From assembly GCA_028712895.1 (NCBI GenBank), contig JAQTPL010000005.1:1-64000 (forward strand): DNA of 64,000 nucleotides, read 5' to 3'. This document shows, piece by piece, positions 26,624 through 36,792 of the stretch. A program made the translations under genes and the position numbers. The DNA is from a bacterium. Its GTDB lineage: Bacteria; CAYTYR01; UBA6262. How positions within the stretch are numbered: the first letter of the stretch is position 1; every line of letters starts with the position of its first letter. The notes under the pieces are model-generated. The model saw only the letters and a program-made list of their open reading frames with translations. It searched no databases and was not told where the DNA came from.

Positions 26624-28120
26624 ATGTTACTCAGGGAAGTATTAGCGATAATTGATGTACAGCACATCAGCGGCACGGTTGATAGCGTTGAAGTAAATGG
26701 GGTCACCTACGATTCCCGCAAAGTTCAGAATAAGCATAATCGCTATATATTTGTCTGCATTGAAGGCTTCAAGGAAAGCGGCACTAAATATATCGCTCAG
26801 GCCTTGGAAAAGGGAGCAGTGGCCATTGTCAGCCAGGAAAAACCAGCTATGGATATTAAAGTGCCTTTTATCCAGGTAGATAATGCCAGAAGCGCTTTAG
26901 CCAAAATAGCGGCCAAAATATACAATTACCCTTCTGATAAACTCAAAGTGATTGGCATCACCGGTACTAATGGCAAAACTACGATCACCTATCTGCTGGA
27001 GGCCATTTTACAGGAACATGGGCAGCATACCGGTGTCTTAGGAACTATAGAATACCGTCTTGGCCAGAAAGTCCTGCCAGCGCCAACCACCACCCCCCAG
27101 GCTAGCGATTTGCAGGAATTTCTGGCTGAGATGGTTAAACAAAAGTTTGATTATGTGGTAATGGAAGTGTCTTCCCATGCTTTGGAATTGAATCGGACAG
27201 AGGGGTGTGAATATGATACCGCTGTTTTTACAAACCTGACCAGGGATCACCTTGATTTTCATAAAGATTTTGAACATTATCTGGCTGCCAAAGCCAAGCT
27301 CTTTACCGGTTTAGGCAGTAACCAGCGCAAAAAAAGTAAAACTAGTGCCGTGATCAATATCGATGACCCAGCCGGGGCTAAAATAGTGCAGCTGATCCCG
27401 GCAGGAGTAGAAGTATTTACTTATGGATTTAATGAAAAGAATGCTTTCTTAAAGGGCGAGGAAATTGCCCTGTTTCCTGGAAAAACAACTTTTTCATGCT
27501 TGATAAACCAAAAAAAGTATCAAGTCCAGCTAAACCTGACTGGCAAGCATAATGCCTATAATGCTTTGGCGGCGATCGGGACAGCTATTAGCCAGGGAAT
27601 CCCGCCGGAAACGATCCTAAAGGGATTAGCCAAAGTCAATTCTGTGCCGGGGAGATTTGAACTCGTGGAATGTGGACAAAAGTTCACTGTTGTGGTAGAC
27701 TATGCCCATACAGATGACGCCTTATATAATGTCCTGACCGCTGCCCGGGAATTGCATCCGAAAAGATTGATCACTGTTTTTGGGGCTGGCGGTGACCGTG
27801 ACCGCTTTAAACGTCCCTTAATGGGCCAGGTGGCAGCTACGCTCAGCGATTATTGTATTGTCACCAGCGATAATCCACGCAGCGAGGACCCAGAAAAGAT
27901 CGCTCTGGATATAGAGATCGGGATCAAGAAAGCAGGCAAGACTAATTATAGTATTATTATTGACCGGCACGAGGCCTTAGTCAAAGCGTTGGAAATGGCT
28001 GAGCCAGGTGATTTGGTCATGATCGCGGGGAAAGGGCATGAAAATTACCAGATCTTCAAGGACAAGGTGATCCATTGCGATGACCGGGAAACAGCCAGGA
28101 AAATCTTAAAGAAGCGTTGA
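26624..28120 (+). CDS. murE: UDP-MurNAc-tripeptide synthetase MurE (meso-DAP-adding)
   Basis: MurE adds the third amino acid to UDP-MurNAc-L-Ala-D-Glu. Visible are the ATP loop GITGTNGKTT (near residue 110), the TTTPQA substrate loop and the DNPR motif (residues 416-419). DNPR is the established signature of meso-diaminopimelate specificity, so the wall is probably DAP-type. At 498 residues it is normal. murF follows after 10 bases. Confidence 0.96.
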   Translation: MLLREVLAIIDVQHISGTVDSVEVNGVTYDSRKVQNKHNRYIFVCIEGFKESGTKYIAQALEKGAVAIVSQEKPAMDIKVPFIQVDNARSALAKIAAKIYNYPSDKLKVIGITGTNGKTTITYLLEAILQEHGQHTGVLGTIEYRLGQKVLPAPTTTPQASDLQEFLAEMVKQKFDYVVMEVSSHALELNRTEGCEYDTAVFTNLTRDHLDFHKDFEHYLAAKAKLFTGLGSNQRKKSKTSAVINIDDPAGAKIVQLIPAGVEVFTYGFNEKNAFLKGEEIALFPGKTTFSCLINQKKYQVQLNLTGKHNAYNALAAIGTAISQGIPPETILKGLAKVNSVPGRFELVECGQKFTVVVDYAHTDDALYNVLTAARELHPKRLITVFGAGGDRDRFKRPLMGQVAATLSDYCIVTSDNPRSEDPEKIALDIEIGIKKAGKTNYSIIIDRHEALVKALEMAEPGDLVMIAGKGHENYQIFKDKVIHCDDRETARKILKKR

Positions 28121-28130
28121 GAATAATTGG

Positions 28131-29525
28131 ATGGAAAATATATCATTAGGTGAGATAATAAAAGCTACCAGCGGCACTTTATTAAAAGGAAGTGCCGCTC
28201 TTTATTTGCCTGATATTTGTACCGACACCAGGGCGATAAAAAAAGGAAATACCTTCCTGGCGCTTAAAGGGCCGAATTTCAACGCCAATGACTTATTGGC
28301 AGAAGCCGTGAAAAAGGGAGCCGCCGGAGTGATCTGTGAAAAGAAACCCGCTCCAGCCTTACTGCGCAAAGTGCGTTTTGCTATTGTGGTCAAGAATAGT
28401 TTAGCCGCCTTGCAGCAGATCGCCGGTGCCTATCGCGGCAAATTCGATATACCAGTGATCGCTATCACGGGATCCAATGGCAAAACAACCACCAAGGAAA
28501 TGATCGGGAAAATATTATCCCGCTGTTTTCGCACCCTGGTGACACCCGGGAATCTAAATAACCAGATTGGCCTACCCCTAACCCTCTTACAGTTGCGCCA
28601 GGATCATCAGGCTGCGGTCTTGGAACTCGGGACGTCGGCTTTAGGAGAAATAGACACGTTAGCCAGGATCGCTAAACCTACTATCGGTGTGATCACCTGC
28701 ATTGGACATTCCCACCTGCAGGGACTCAAGAACTTGTCTACCGTATTGCGCGCAAAAATGGAGCTGATCGATAATTTGGGGCCAGCCGGTACCGCTGTCA
28801 TGAACAATGATGATCATTGGTTGCGAAAAAAGCTGCCCGGCATTACTAGCCAGGTGGTAACTTTCGGAGTGATACATAAGTCTGATGTAACAGCGCATAG
28901 AATAGCCAGCCAGCCTGACAAAAATAAAATAATATTTACCCTGGGCCAAAAGGCACAAAGACGGAAAGTTACCCTTAATATATTGGGAAAACATAATGTA
29001 TATAATGCCCTGGCTGCTGCAGGGACAGGACTGGCATTAGGGATACCGCTGGCCGATATCGTAAAAGGATTGTCCAGCTTTCACGCTGTATCCGGCCGCA
29101 TGAAAATGGTGAAGAAAAAAGGAATAACTATCCTTGATGACAGTTACAATGCTAACCCGGATTCCATGAAAGCAGCCTTACTTACCCTGGAAAGCTTTAG
29201 CTGTAATAGGAGAAAGATCGCTGTTTTGGGAGATATGCTGGAACTGGGGCAGGAAAGCGGCAATAAACACTGGGAAATAGGGGAATTTATTGGACAATTG
29301 GGTCTCGATATGCTATATACAATAGGACCGCAAAGCCAGCTCTTAGCCCAGGCAGCCCTGCAATCTGGCCTATCCCTGGAAAAGATCAATCGTTTTAGTA
29401 CTGGCCAGGAGCAATTGCTAGTACGTTCCCTAAAAGCCAATATGCGTCGCAGGGACATTATGTTATTTAAGGCTTCCCATGGCATGTGTTTGGAAAAAAT
29501 AGTAGCCAGTATTTTAGACAAGTAG
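28131..29525 (+). CDS. murF: UDP-MurNAc-tripeptide-D-Ala-D-Ala ligase MurF
   Basis: MurF completes the cytoplasmic pentapeptide precursor by adding D-Ala-D-Ala. The ATP loop is [13 protein letters not shown] (near residue 112). [14 protein letters not shown] and the C-terminal [17 protein letters not shown] motif are typical. At 464 residues it is complete. It starts with ATG 28131 and lies between murE and mraY in the standard dcw order. Confidence 0.95.
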   Translation: MENISLGEIIKATSGTLLKGSAALYLPDICTDTRAIKKGNTFLALKGPNFNANDLLAEAVKKGAAGVICEKKPAPALLRKVRFAIVVKNSLAALQQIAGAYRGKFDIPVIAITGSNGKTTTKEMIGKILSRCFRTLVTPGNLNNQIGLPLTLLQLRQDHQAAVLELGTSALGEIDTLARIAKPTIGVITCIGHSHLQGLKNLSTVLRAKMELIDNLGPAGTAVMNNDDHWLRKKLPGITSQVVTFGVIHKSDVTAHRIASQPDKNKIIFTLGQKAQRRKVTLNILGKHNVYNALAAAGTGLALGIPLADIVKGLSSFHAVSGRMKMVKKKGITILDDSYNANPDSMKAALLTLESFSCNRRKIAVLGDMLELGQESGNKHWEIGEFIGQLGLDMLYTIGPQSQLLAQAALQSGLSLEKINRFSTGQEQLLVRSLKANMRRRDIMLFKASHGMCLEKIVASILDK

Positions 29526-29533
29526 AGGGTGGA

Positions 29534-30613
29534 ATGTTCTATCATCTCCTGTATCCATTGCATAACATCTTCAGTCCATTTAATATTTTCCAATATATCA
29601 CTTTCCGGTCAGTAGGGGCAGCTTTGACCGCCCTGGTGGTCAGCCTGTTCATCACCCCTGGTGTCATCCGCAAGTTAAGGAATTTCCATATCGGACAGCA
29701 TATCCGCGTAGATGGTCCGCAAACACATTTAAAAAAAGAAGGAACCCCGACCATGGGTGGGGTCATTATCCTGGTTTCCATGCTCTTCAGTACTTTGTTA
29801 TGGGCCCGCCTCAACAATCGTTTTATTATTATTGGTATTTTCTCCGCGCTGTGGCTGGGACTGCTTGGGTTTTATGATGATTACCTTAAACTGGTGAAAA
29901 GAAATCCACGGGGCTTGTCTGCTAATTATAAATTATTGGGACAAGTCGTCCTGGCTTTGATCGTGGCCTGTTATTTATACCTGTTCCCGGTAAATTCATT
30001 TTATACGACCAAAGTGAATGTGCCGCTGATCAAGATGCTCAATTTAGGCATTTTGTATATCCCTTTTGTGGTCCTGATGATCGTGGGTGCTTCAAATGCC
30101 GTTAATCTCACCGATGGCCTGGATGGACTGGCTATCGGCAATATTATTTTTGCAGCATTGACCTATGCGGTTCTGACTTATGTTGCCGGTAACTTTAAAT
30201 TTGCCTCATACCTGAAAATTATTTATGCTCCGGGGACCGGAGAGCTTACTGTATTACTAGCGGCCATGATCGGGGCCGGCCTGGGCTTCCTTTGGTACAA
30301 TGCCTATCCAGCCGAGATCTTCATGGGGGATACTGGTTCTCTCTTCCTGGGCGGTACCTTGGGAGTGGTGGCAGTATGCATCAAACATGAAGTATTACTG
30401 GGTGTGGTTGGCGGTATTTTTGTGCTTGAAGCGTTATCTGTTATCCTGCAAGTTGGTTCATTCCGGTTGCGGGCCAAACGTATCTTTAAGATGGCTCCGA
30501 TCCATCATCACTTTGAGTTAAAAGGCTGGTCTGAACCGAAAGTAGTAGTCAGGTTTTGGATCGTCGGTATTATTCTGGCCTTCCTGGCCATTGCCACTTT
30601 AAAGCTAAGATAA
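29534..30613 (+). CDS. mraY: Phospho-MurNAc-pentapeptide transferase MraY
   Basis: MraY makes lipid I on the inner face of the cytoplasmic membrane by moving phospho-MurNAc-pentapeptide to undecaprenyl phosphate. The ten-helix membrane pattern, [33 protein letters not shown] and [12 protein letters not shown] motifs, and the terminal [11 protein letters not shown] are all present. I start it at ATG 29534, behind GAGGGTGG, giving 359 residues; the longer frame to 29486 overlaps murF and has no ribosome-binding site. Confidence 0.96.
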   Translation: MFYHLLYPLHNIFSPFNIFQYITFRSVGAALTALVVSLFITPGVIRKLRNFHIGQHIRVDGPQTHLKKEGTPTMGGVIILVSMLFSTLLWARLNNRFIIIGIFSALWLGLLGFYDDYLKLVKRNPRGLSANYKLLGQVVLALIVACYLYLFPVNSFYTTKVNVPLIKMLNLGILYIPFVVLMIVGASNAVNLTDGLDGLAIGNIIFAALTYAVLTYVAGNFKFASYLKIIYAPGTGELTVLLAAMIGAGLGFLWYNAYPAEIFMGDTGSLFLGGTLGVVAVCIKHEVLLGVVGGIFVLEALSVILQVGSFRLRAKRIFKMAPIHHHFELKGWSEPKVVVRFWIVGIILAFLAIATLKLR

Positions 30614-30627
30614 GGATAGAAATATAC

Positions 30628-31977
30628 GTGTTCGTATTCAGCGGCAAAAGAGTCTTAATATTAGGTGCTGCTCGCAGCGGTATAGCGTGTGCCAGTCTTT
30701 TATTGCAAAACGGCGCTCATGTTACTATCAGTGACAATAGCGCTAAACCTCTGCTGCAAAAAGAACTGGCCCATCTGCGGAGCAAAGGGGCAATAGTCAA
30801 GACTGGCGGCCACCCGCTCTCCTTGCTGTCTGGAATTGATTATGTAATTATATCTCCCGGGATCCGCTCTGACCTGGCGATACTGCAAAAAGCCCGTCTA
30901 CACAAAATCCGTGTCTTAAGTGAAATAGAAGTCGCCTACACCTACATCTCTGGTCCCGTTATTGGAATTACCGGTACTAATGGCAAAACTACTACCACCA
31001 GCCTTGTTGGCGAGATCTTCCGCCAGGCCGGCCGGAAAACGCTGGTTTGCGGCAACATTGGTTTGCCCATTTCAGCGATCGCCGCGAAAACTGATAAGCG
31101 TTCAATAGTGATTGCTGAGATCAGCAGTTTTCAGCTGGAAAATATAGTTGATTTCCGGCCGCATATTTCAGTAATGCTGAATATTACGCCTGATCACCTG
31201 GACCGCTATCCTGGCTTTGCCGCGTATGCCATGGCCAAAAAGCAAATTTACCGCAATCAGGAACAGGATGATTATGCGGTCATAAATTATGACGATCTGG
31301 TGAGCCGGAAAAGCGCCGGCAGAGTTAGAGCGAAAGTGGTATTTTTCTCCCGCAAAAAAATATTAGCCGCGGGCGTGTTCGTCAAAGACGGAATAATTAT
31401 TGCCAAAATAGGCGGCCGGCTGCAGAAAATAATCAAAATAGCAGAATTAAGAATACCGGGACCGCATAATTTAGAAAATGCCCTGGCGGCTATTGCCTGC
31501 GGCGTACTGGGAAAGATAGCTTTGCCCAGTATGAAAAAGACCTTGAAGACTTTCCACGGGGTAGAACACAGGTTGGAGCAGGTAAAAACAGTAGGGGAAG
31601 TACAGTATATCAATGATTCAAAAGCTACGAATGTTGATTCTGTCGTCAAAGCCTTGGAAAGCTTTGAGGATAATATAATCCTGATCGCCGGCGGCAGGGA
31701 TAAGGGAAGCCCTTACCTGCCTTTGGCCCGGCTCGTCCGGCAAAAAGTAAAAGCGCTCATTGTGCTGGGAGAAGCAAAAAACAAAATTAAAAAAGAACTG
31801 GGATCTTTGACTAAAACTTTTACCGTGAAAAGTCTGGCTGAGGCCGTCAAACTGGGGCAACAGCTGGCTGCTCCCGGGGATACAGTGCTATTGTCTCCAG
31901 CCTGCGCCAGTTTTGATATGTTCCGTAATTATGAAGAACGCGGCCGTGTTTTTAAAGAAGAGGTAAAAAAACTTTAG
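30628..31977 (+). CDS. murD: UDP-MurNAc-L-alanine-D-glutamate ligase MurD
   Basis: MurD adds D-glutamate to UDP-MurNAc-L-Ala. The N-terminal nucleotide fold begins GKRVLILGAARSGIACA, followed by the ATP loop GITGTNGKTTT and NDSKATNVDS, and a C-terminal LSPACASFDMF motif. GTG 30628 is chosen with AAGGAT upstream (449 residues); the longer frame from 30556 runs back into mraY. Confidence 0.94.
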   Translation: MFVFSGKRVLILGAARSGIACASLLLQNGAHVTISDNSAKPLLQKELAHLRSKGAIVKTGGHPLSLLSGIDYVIISPGIRSDLAILQKARLHKIRVLSEIEVAYTYISGPVIGITGTNGKTTTTSLVGEIFRQAGRKTLVCGNIGLPISAIAAKTDKRSIVIAEISSFQLENIVDFRPHISVMLNITPDHLDRYPGFAAYAMAKKQIYRNQEQDDYAVINYDDLVSRKSAGRVRAKVVFFSRKKILAAGVFVKDGIIIAKIGGRLQKIIKIAELRIPGPHNLENALAAIACGVLGKIALPSMKKTLKTFHGVEHRLEQVKTVGEVQYINDSKATNVDSVVKALESFEDNIILIAGGRDKGSPYLPLARLVRQKVKALIVLGEAKNKIKKELGSLTKTFTVKSLAEAVKLGQQLAAPGDTVLLSPACASFDMFRNYEERGRVFKEEVKKL

Positions 31978-31986
31978 GGGTTTCTT

Positions 31987-33093
31987 TTGAAGCAGCTTCA
32001 CCAGTTACATCATCCGGATTTACATATGCTGGGCGTTACCGTGGCTTTGGTCGTTTTCGGGCTGATGATGATCTATTCCTCCAGCGCTATTTTTGCTTCC
32101 CAGCAATATAACAATAGCTGGTATTTTTTCCAGAAGCAGCTGCTCTGGGCGCTGGTCGGATTGGGCGCTTGTTACCTTTTGATGAAAGCTGATTATCATA
32201 TCTTACAGCGCTATTCCCGGGCCTTGATCATTATTTCTATTGTTTTATTAGTTTTAGTGCTGACCGGGATATTTGGCCGGGAAGTAGGAGGAGCCAAACG
32301 CTGGATCATGCTGGGGCCGGCCAGCTTCCAGCCGTCAGAACTGGCCAAGATCAGCCTGCTTATTTATATCGCTGATTATCTTGACCGCAAACAAAGTAAA
32401 TTAAGTAAAGTAATTAAAGGTGTGGCCCCAATTCTCATGGTCATATGCATAGTGTGTGGTTTAATACTAGTGGAACCGGATATGGGGACTAGTGTTACTC
32501 TGGGAGCTGTTTCGCTGGGAATGTTATTTGTAGGAGGGTTGAGTTTCTGGTATATTGGTAGCCTGCTGCTTATGAGCATTCCCTTATTTTTTGTTTTAGT
32601 AAAGTTGAAACCTTATCGTATGCGCCGTCTGGCAGTTTTCCTTGATCCCTGGGCTGATCCGCAAGGCAAAGGTTACCAGATCATCCAATCGCTGATAGCC
32701 CTTGGTTCCGGTGGTTTTTTTGGAGTAGGATTGGGCAATAGCAAGCAGAAATTGCTCTATTTGCCGGCCGCCCACACAGATTTTATTTTTCCCATTATCG
32801 GCGAGGAACTGGGTTTTATCGGTACTTTAAGTATTGTTGTCTTGTTTTTTATCTTTGCCTGGCGCGGCCTGAAGATATCGTTCCATGCTCCTGATCTTTT
32901 TGGCAGCATGCTGGCCGGAGGGATCACCCTGATGATAGTCCTGCAGGCATTGATCAATATCGGGGTTTCCTGCGCTTTTTTCCCGACCAAGGGATTGCCT
33001 TTGCCTTTAGTCAGTTATGGCGGTTCTAGCCTGGCTTTTACCCTGGTCAGTATAGGTATATTATTGAATATATCACGACAAACAACAAAGTAA
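31987..33093 (+). CDS. ftsW: Septal peptidoglycan polymerase FtsW
   Basis: FtsW is a SEDS-family glycosyltransferase that polymerises lipid II at the septum with FtsI. The 368-residue protein has about ten membrane segments. SEDS signatures include GGAKRWI, FQPSELAKISLLIY, VEPDMGTS and PLPLVSYGGSS. The TTG start at 31987 follows murD by 9 bases. It sits between murD and murG as in most dcw clusters. Confidence 0.95.
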   Translation: MKQLHQLHHPDLHMLGVTVALVVFGLMMIYSSSAIFASQQYNNSWYFFQKQLLWALVGLGACYLLMKADYHILQRYSRALIIISIVLLVLVLTGIFGREVGGAKRWIMLGPASFQPSELAKISLLIYIADYLDRKQSKLSKVIKGVAPILMVICIVCGLILVEPDMGTSVTLGAVSLGMLFVGGLSFWYIGSLLLMSIPLFFVLVKLKPYRMRRLAVFLDPWADPQGKGYQIIQSLIALGSGGFFGVGLGNSKQKLLYLPAAHTDFIFPIIGEELGFIGTLSIVVLFFIFAWRGLKISFHAPDLFGSMLAGGITLMIVLQALINIGVSCAFFPTKGLPLPLVSYGGSSLAFTLVSIGILLNISRQTTK

Positions 33094-33180
33094 AGCGGCG
33101 TAAAGCGGATAGCGGGTAGCGTGTAGAAAAACGGAGATAATATTTTCCTCTACGCTATACGCTTAACGCTAAACGCCCAA
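33094..33180. repeat. Word array, TAGCGGATAGCG family
   Basis: Forward words (GCGTAAAGCGGATAGCGGGTAGCG) and reverse words (CTACGCTATACGCTTAACGC) separated by an AT-rich loop. It fills the gap between ftsW and murG and ends before the GAGGG of murG. Confidence 0.8.
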
Positions 33181-33192
33181 GAGGGTTTTCCC

Positions 33193-34269
33193 ATGAGAGT
33201 TCTAATCGTAGCTGGCGGCACCGGCGGGCACTTATACCCGGGTGTCAGCGTAGCTAAAAAGCTAAAGGAAAAGAACCATCAGGTTTTAATGGTGATTCGT
33301 GATAAAGACATGGAAAAAGAGATTGTTAACAAATATCAGCTGGAATTCGCCACTATCGCCGGGATCGGCTTGAAAAAAAGCATCAGCGGATTGTTAAAGT
33401 TTGGCTGGCAATTCCTGAAGGGATTAAACGAGGCACACAGTATCCTGGATAGATTTAAGCCGGAGGTGATCCTGGCACTGGGGAATTACCTTTCCCTGCC
33501 TATTGCCCTGGCTGGCCAGCGGAAAAATATCCCGGTTGTATTGCATGAACAAAATTGCCTGCCCGGAAAAGCGACCAGGTTTCTGGCTAAGAAAGCCTCA
33601 AAGATATGTATCAGTTTTAAAGAGTCTTTAGCTTACCTGGAAAAATTCAAGTCAAAAATAATCATAACTGGGAATCCCTTACGGCCGGAGATGGTATCTG
33701 CTCCAGCGGTCATAACCGGCAAACCGATAAGAAATATATTAGTGTTTGGCGGCAGCCAGGGTGCGCATAGTATCAACCTGGCAATGCTTTCTGCATTGGA
33801 CCGGTTGGAACTGGTGCGGGCAAAAGTGACGATCACCCATCTGGCCGGAGTGCAAGACCTGCCTTTGGTAGAAAACGGCTACCGGGAACGTAATTTTGAT
33901 GTTATGCTGGCTTCTTATCTTCATGATATGCAAGAAGCCTACGCTAAAGCCAGCCTGGTAGTAGCCAGGGCAGGGGCAGCGACTCTGGCTGAATTGGCAT
34001 TTTTCGGACTACCTTCAATATTGATACCGTATCCTTTTGCCGCGGAAGATCACCAGCGGATAAACGCTGCCGTACTGGTCAATGCCGGAGCAGCCAGGAT
34101 GATCATGGATAAAGATCTCAATGGTGAAATATTGGCCAGTAGTATTATAGAAATAATCCAGAATGGGACTGTGTTGCAGTATATGTCTGCCGCTGCCAGG
34201 AAACTGGCTCAACCGCAGGCAGCAGAGAATATTGTAAGGGTTTTAAATGAAATCATAAGCTCTAAATAA
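33193..34269 (+). CDS. murG: Lipid II synthase MurG
   Basis: MurG transfers GlcNAc from UDP-GlcNAc onto lipid I to make lipid II at the cytoplasmic face of the membrane. The GT-B fold begins VAGGTGGHLYPGVSVA. HEQNCLPGKATRFLAKKA, VFGGSQGAHSIN and ARAGAATLAELAFFGLPSIL match the family. At 358 residues it is full length. A strong AGAGGG lies before the ATG. Confidence 0.96.
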   Translation: MRVLIVAGGTGGHLYPGVSVAKKLKEKNHQVLMVIRDKDMEKEIVNKYQLEFATIAGIGLKKSISGLLKFGWQFLKGLNEAHSILDRFKPEVILALGNYLSLPIALAGQRKNIPVVLHEQNCLPGKATRFLAKKASKICISFKESLAYLEKFKSKIIITGNPLRPEMVSAPAVITGKPIRNILVFGGSQGAHSINLAMLSALDRLELVRAKVTITHLAGVQDLPLVENGYRERNFDVMLASYLHDMQEAYAKASLVVARAGAATLAELAFFGLPSILIPYPFAAEDHQRINAAVLVNAGAARMIMDKDLNGEILASSIIEIIQNGTVLQYMSAAARKLAQPQAAENIVRVLNEIISSK

Positions 34270-34350
34270 TATTAAATTATCAAATCTCAAATTTTAAATT
34301 TCCAATATTCAGAACATTAGAAATTCGATATTAGAATTTGTATTTCAGAA
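34264..34350. repeat. AT-rich word array between murG and murC
   Basis: Degenerate AAATTATCAAATCTCAAATTT and TTAGAAATTCGATATTAGAATTTG words that are partly self-complementary. They form the gap before murC and are less regular than the other arrays. Confidence 0.55.
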
Positions 34351-34361
34351 TTGGGGAAATC

Positions 34362-35750
34362 ATGTTTAAAAAGTTCCAGCATATTCACTTTGTAGGTATT
34401 GGCGGCTCAGGCATGAGCGGCATTGCTGAAGTATTATTGAACCTGGGGTATAAAGTATCAGGATCTGACCTTAAGGAAACAGAAATTGTCGGCCGGCTCA
34501 AGTCGTTGGGTGGAGAAATATTCATCGGTCACCGGGAATCAAATGTTAATCATGCCGATGTCGTGGTAGTGTCTACGGCAATTGATGTAAGTAACGTGGA
34601 AGTAACTGCGGCCATCAGGGAAAAGATACCCGTCATACCGCGGATAGAAATGCTGGCTGAGCTCATGCGGCTTAAATATGGCGTGGCTATAGCCGGCACC
34701 CATGGTAAAACTACGACAACCTCACTTATAGCCCTGGTCTTGGCTAAAGGCGGGCTGGACCCTACGGCCATTATTGGCGGTAAATTAAATAATATCGGTA
34801 GTCATGCCAAGCTGGGACAAGGAGAATATTTGGTCGCAGAAGCAGATGAAAGCGATGGTTCTTTCCTGAAACTCACCCCGACCATTGGCGTAATCACCAA
34901 TATCGATAATGACCATCTTGATTATTGGAAATCCACTGAAAAATTGCACCAGGGTTTTATCGATTTTGCAAATAAAGTGCCATTCTATGGCAGTACGATA
35001 ATTTGTGGTGATGATCCTGGCGTACGCCAGATCATGACGCAGATAAAGCGCCGCTATATTACCTATGGCTTGGCGGTAAACAAGATGAGCAACCACGACT
35101 TGGTCGCTCATTCGATAGAGTTTGCCGGTTTTGGCACCCAGTTTGAAGTAGTTTATAACGAAAATAATTTAGGTCAAATTAAACTGCAAGTGCCTGGGCT
35201 GCATAATGTGTATAATGCTTTGGCTGCAATCGGGGTTGGATTGGAGCTGGAGGTGCCTTTTGCAGTCATTAAGGAAGGATTAGGCGAATTTAAGGGAGTA
35301 GTCAGGCGGCTGCAGTTAAAGGGTGAGATCAACAAGATCGTGGTTATGGATGATTATGGACATCATCCGACAGAGATTAAAGCTACCCTGGATGCTATTA
35401 AGCGATTCTGGAAAGGACGGCTCCTGGTGGTCTTCCAACCGCATCGGTTTTCCAGGACCAAATTGCTGGCTGAAGAATTTGGCCGGGTTTTTGGACAGGC
35501 AGATGAACTTTTTATTTTAGATATTTATTCTGCCGGGGAAAAATTCATTCCCGGTGTTGATGCCCAACTGCTGGTCGATACGATCAAAAGGACCAGCAAT
35601 GACCGGGTCCAGCATCTGCCTGGCCGTAAAGAAGTGTTGGCCTTTTTAGCTGCTAATGCCAAGCCTGGTGACCTGATCCTGACCCTGGGGGCGGGAGATG
35701 TTTGGAAAACCGGGGAAGAACTTTTAGAGCAGTTAGCCAGAAAAGGGTAA
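34362..35750 (+). CDS. murC: UDP-MurNAc-L-alanine ligase MurC
   Basis: MurC adds L-alanine to UDP-MurNAc, the first peptide step. The N-terminal IHFVGIGGSGMSGIAE, the ATP loop AGTHGKTTTTSL (near residue 112) and DDYGHHPTEI are present, followed by the QPHRFSRT motif. I start at ATG 34362, preceded by GGGGAAAT, which gives 462 residues; an upstream in-frame ATG at 34338 falls within the AT-rich array. It is separate from murB, not fused. Confidence 0.95.
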   Translation: MFKKFQHIHFVGIGGSGMSGIAEVLLNLGYKVSGSDLKETEIVGRLKSLGGEIFIGHRESNVNHADVVVVSTAIDVSNVEVTAAIREKIPVIPRIEMLAELMRLKYGVAIAGTHGKTTTTSLIALVLAKGGLDPTAIIGGKLNNIGSHAKLGQGEYLVAEADESDGSFLKLTPTIGVITNIDNDHLDYWKSTEKLHQGFIDFANKVPFYGSTIICGDDPGVRQIMTQIKRRYITYGLAVNKMSNHDLVAHSIEFAGFGTQFEVVYNENNLGQIKLQVPGLHNVYNALAAIGVGLELEVPFAVIKEGLGEFKGVVRRLQLKGEINKIVVMDDYGHHPTEIKATLDAIKRFWKGRLLVVFQPHRFSRTKLLAEEFGRVFGQADELFILDIYSAGEKFIPGVDAQLLVDTIKRTSNDRVQHLPGRKEVLAFLAANAKPGDLILTLGAGDVWKTGEELLEQLARKG

Positions 35751-35858
35751 CAGGTAATCAGGAGACCAGGAAGAGGATATCAGGAAATCAGAATATCAGG
35801 TACTTGCCTGATACCCTGATAACCTGATCACCACTACCTGATACCCTGATATACTGAT
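35751..35858. repeat. Word array, ATCAGG / CCTGAT family
   Basis: Forward ATCAGG words (about five, 35757-35800) and reverse CCTGAT words (about six, 35807-35858) give an imperfect long hairpin between murC and murB. A sister array is at 58435. Confidence 0.85.
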
Positions 35859-35889
35859 AGACGTATTTAATTTTAGACAAGGAAAAACT

Positions 35890-36735
35890 ATGGAGTTGAA
35901 GAACCTAACTACTTTCCATATTGGCGGGAAAGCCCAGCACTATTTTATAGTTAATTCACTCCCGGAGTTGCAGGAGAAACTGGCCGCTATCAGGCGCAAA
36001 AAAGTGAAGTATTATATTCTCGGGAGCGGCTCTAATATTCTGGTTCAAGACCAAGTCTTAAAAGGAGCGGTTATTAAACTGGGACCGGGATTCACGAAGA
36101 TAAGAAGGAAAAATAATACTTTGATCGCCGGCGGGGCTGTGACCATCTCCAGGTTATTATCATATTGCCGCGCGCACAACTTAACAGGAGCTGAATTTCT
36201 CTGGGGTATACCTGGTACAGTAGGTGGCGCAGTGAAAGGTAATGCCGGGACCGGTGATAAGAGCATAGCTGATATTATCAAAGGAGTGTCCGGTATCTCT
36301 GGCCTGGGTAATCTGGAACAATTACCTGTTGAAAAGCTGTTTTTTAGTTATCGCGGATCAAATATCGGCGATATTTTTATTATCACTGAAGTGGAATTGG
36401 CTTTACATAAAAGTTCTAAACATGTTATAAAGAAAAATACAGATAAATACCGGCAGCTGCGCAGCAGTCAGCCCAGGGGTTATTCCGCCGGGTGCATTTT
36501 TAAAAACCCTTCAGGCCAAATCGCCGGGGCACTTATTGAATTTGCCGGGTTAAAAGGCAAAACCAGCGGCAGTGCGATAATTTCCCCAAAACATGCAAAT
36601 TTTATACTCAATAAAAATGGCCGGGCCAAAGCCAGGAATGTCTGGGATCTGATTGTCCTGATCCGTAAGACCGTACAGCAAACAAGCGGCATAACCCTGG
36701 AGTTGGAAATAAAAACCTGGGGAGAATTTAAATAA
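35890..36735 (+). CDS. murB: UDP-N-acetylenolpyruvoylglucosamine reductase MurB
   Basis: MurB is the flavoenzyme that reduces UDP-GlcNAc-enolpyruvate to UDP-MurNAc. FAD-binding features LKNLTTFHIGG, ILGSGSNILV and EFLWGIPGTVGGAVKGNAG are present, with catalytic-region GYSAGCIFKNP and SPKHANFILN near the C-terminus. At 281 residues it is a compact type with a short N-terminus that starts directly at the conserved motif; AAGGAAA lies upstream of the ATG. Confidence 0.94.
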   Translation: MELKNLTTFHIGGKAQHYFIVNSLPELQEKLAAIRRKKVKYYILGSGSNILVQDQVLKGAVIKLGPGFTKIRRKNNTLIAGGAVTISRLLSYCRAHNLTGAEFLWGIPGTVGGAVKGNAGTGDKSIADIIKGVSGISGLGNLEQLPVEKLFFSYRGSNIGDIFIITEVELALHKSSKHVIKKNTDKYRQLRSSQPRGYSAGCIFKNPSGQIAGALIEFAGLKGKTSGSAIISPKHANFILNKNGRAKARNVWDLIVLIRKTVQQTSGITLELEIKTWGEFK

Positions 36736-36792
36736 AACAGATGGCGGACGGCAGATGGCGGTTAGCGGCAAAATATTTTGGAGGATGGATAA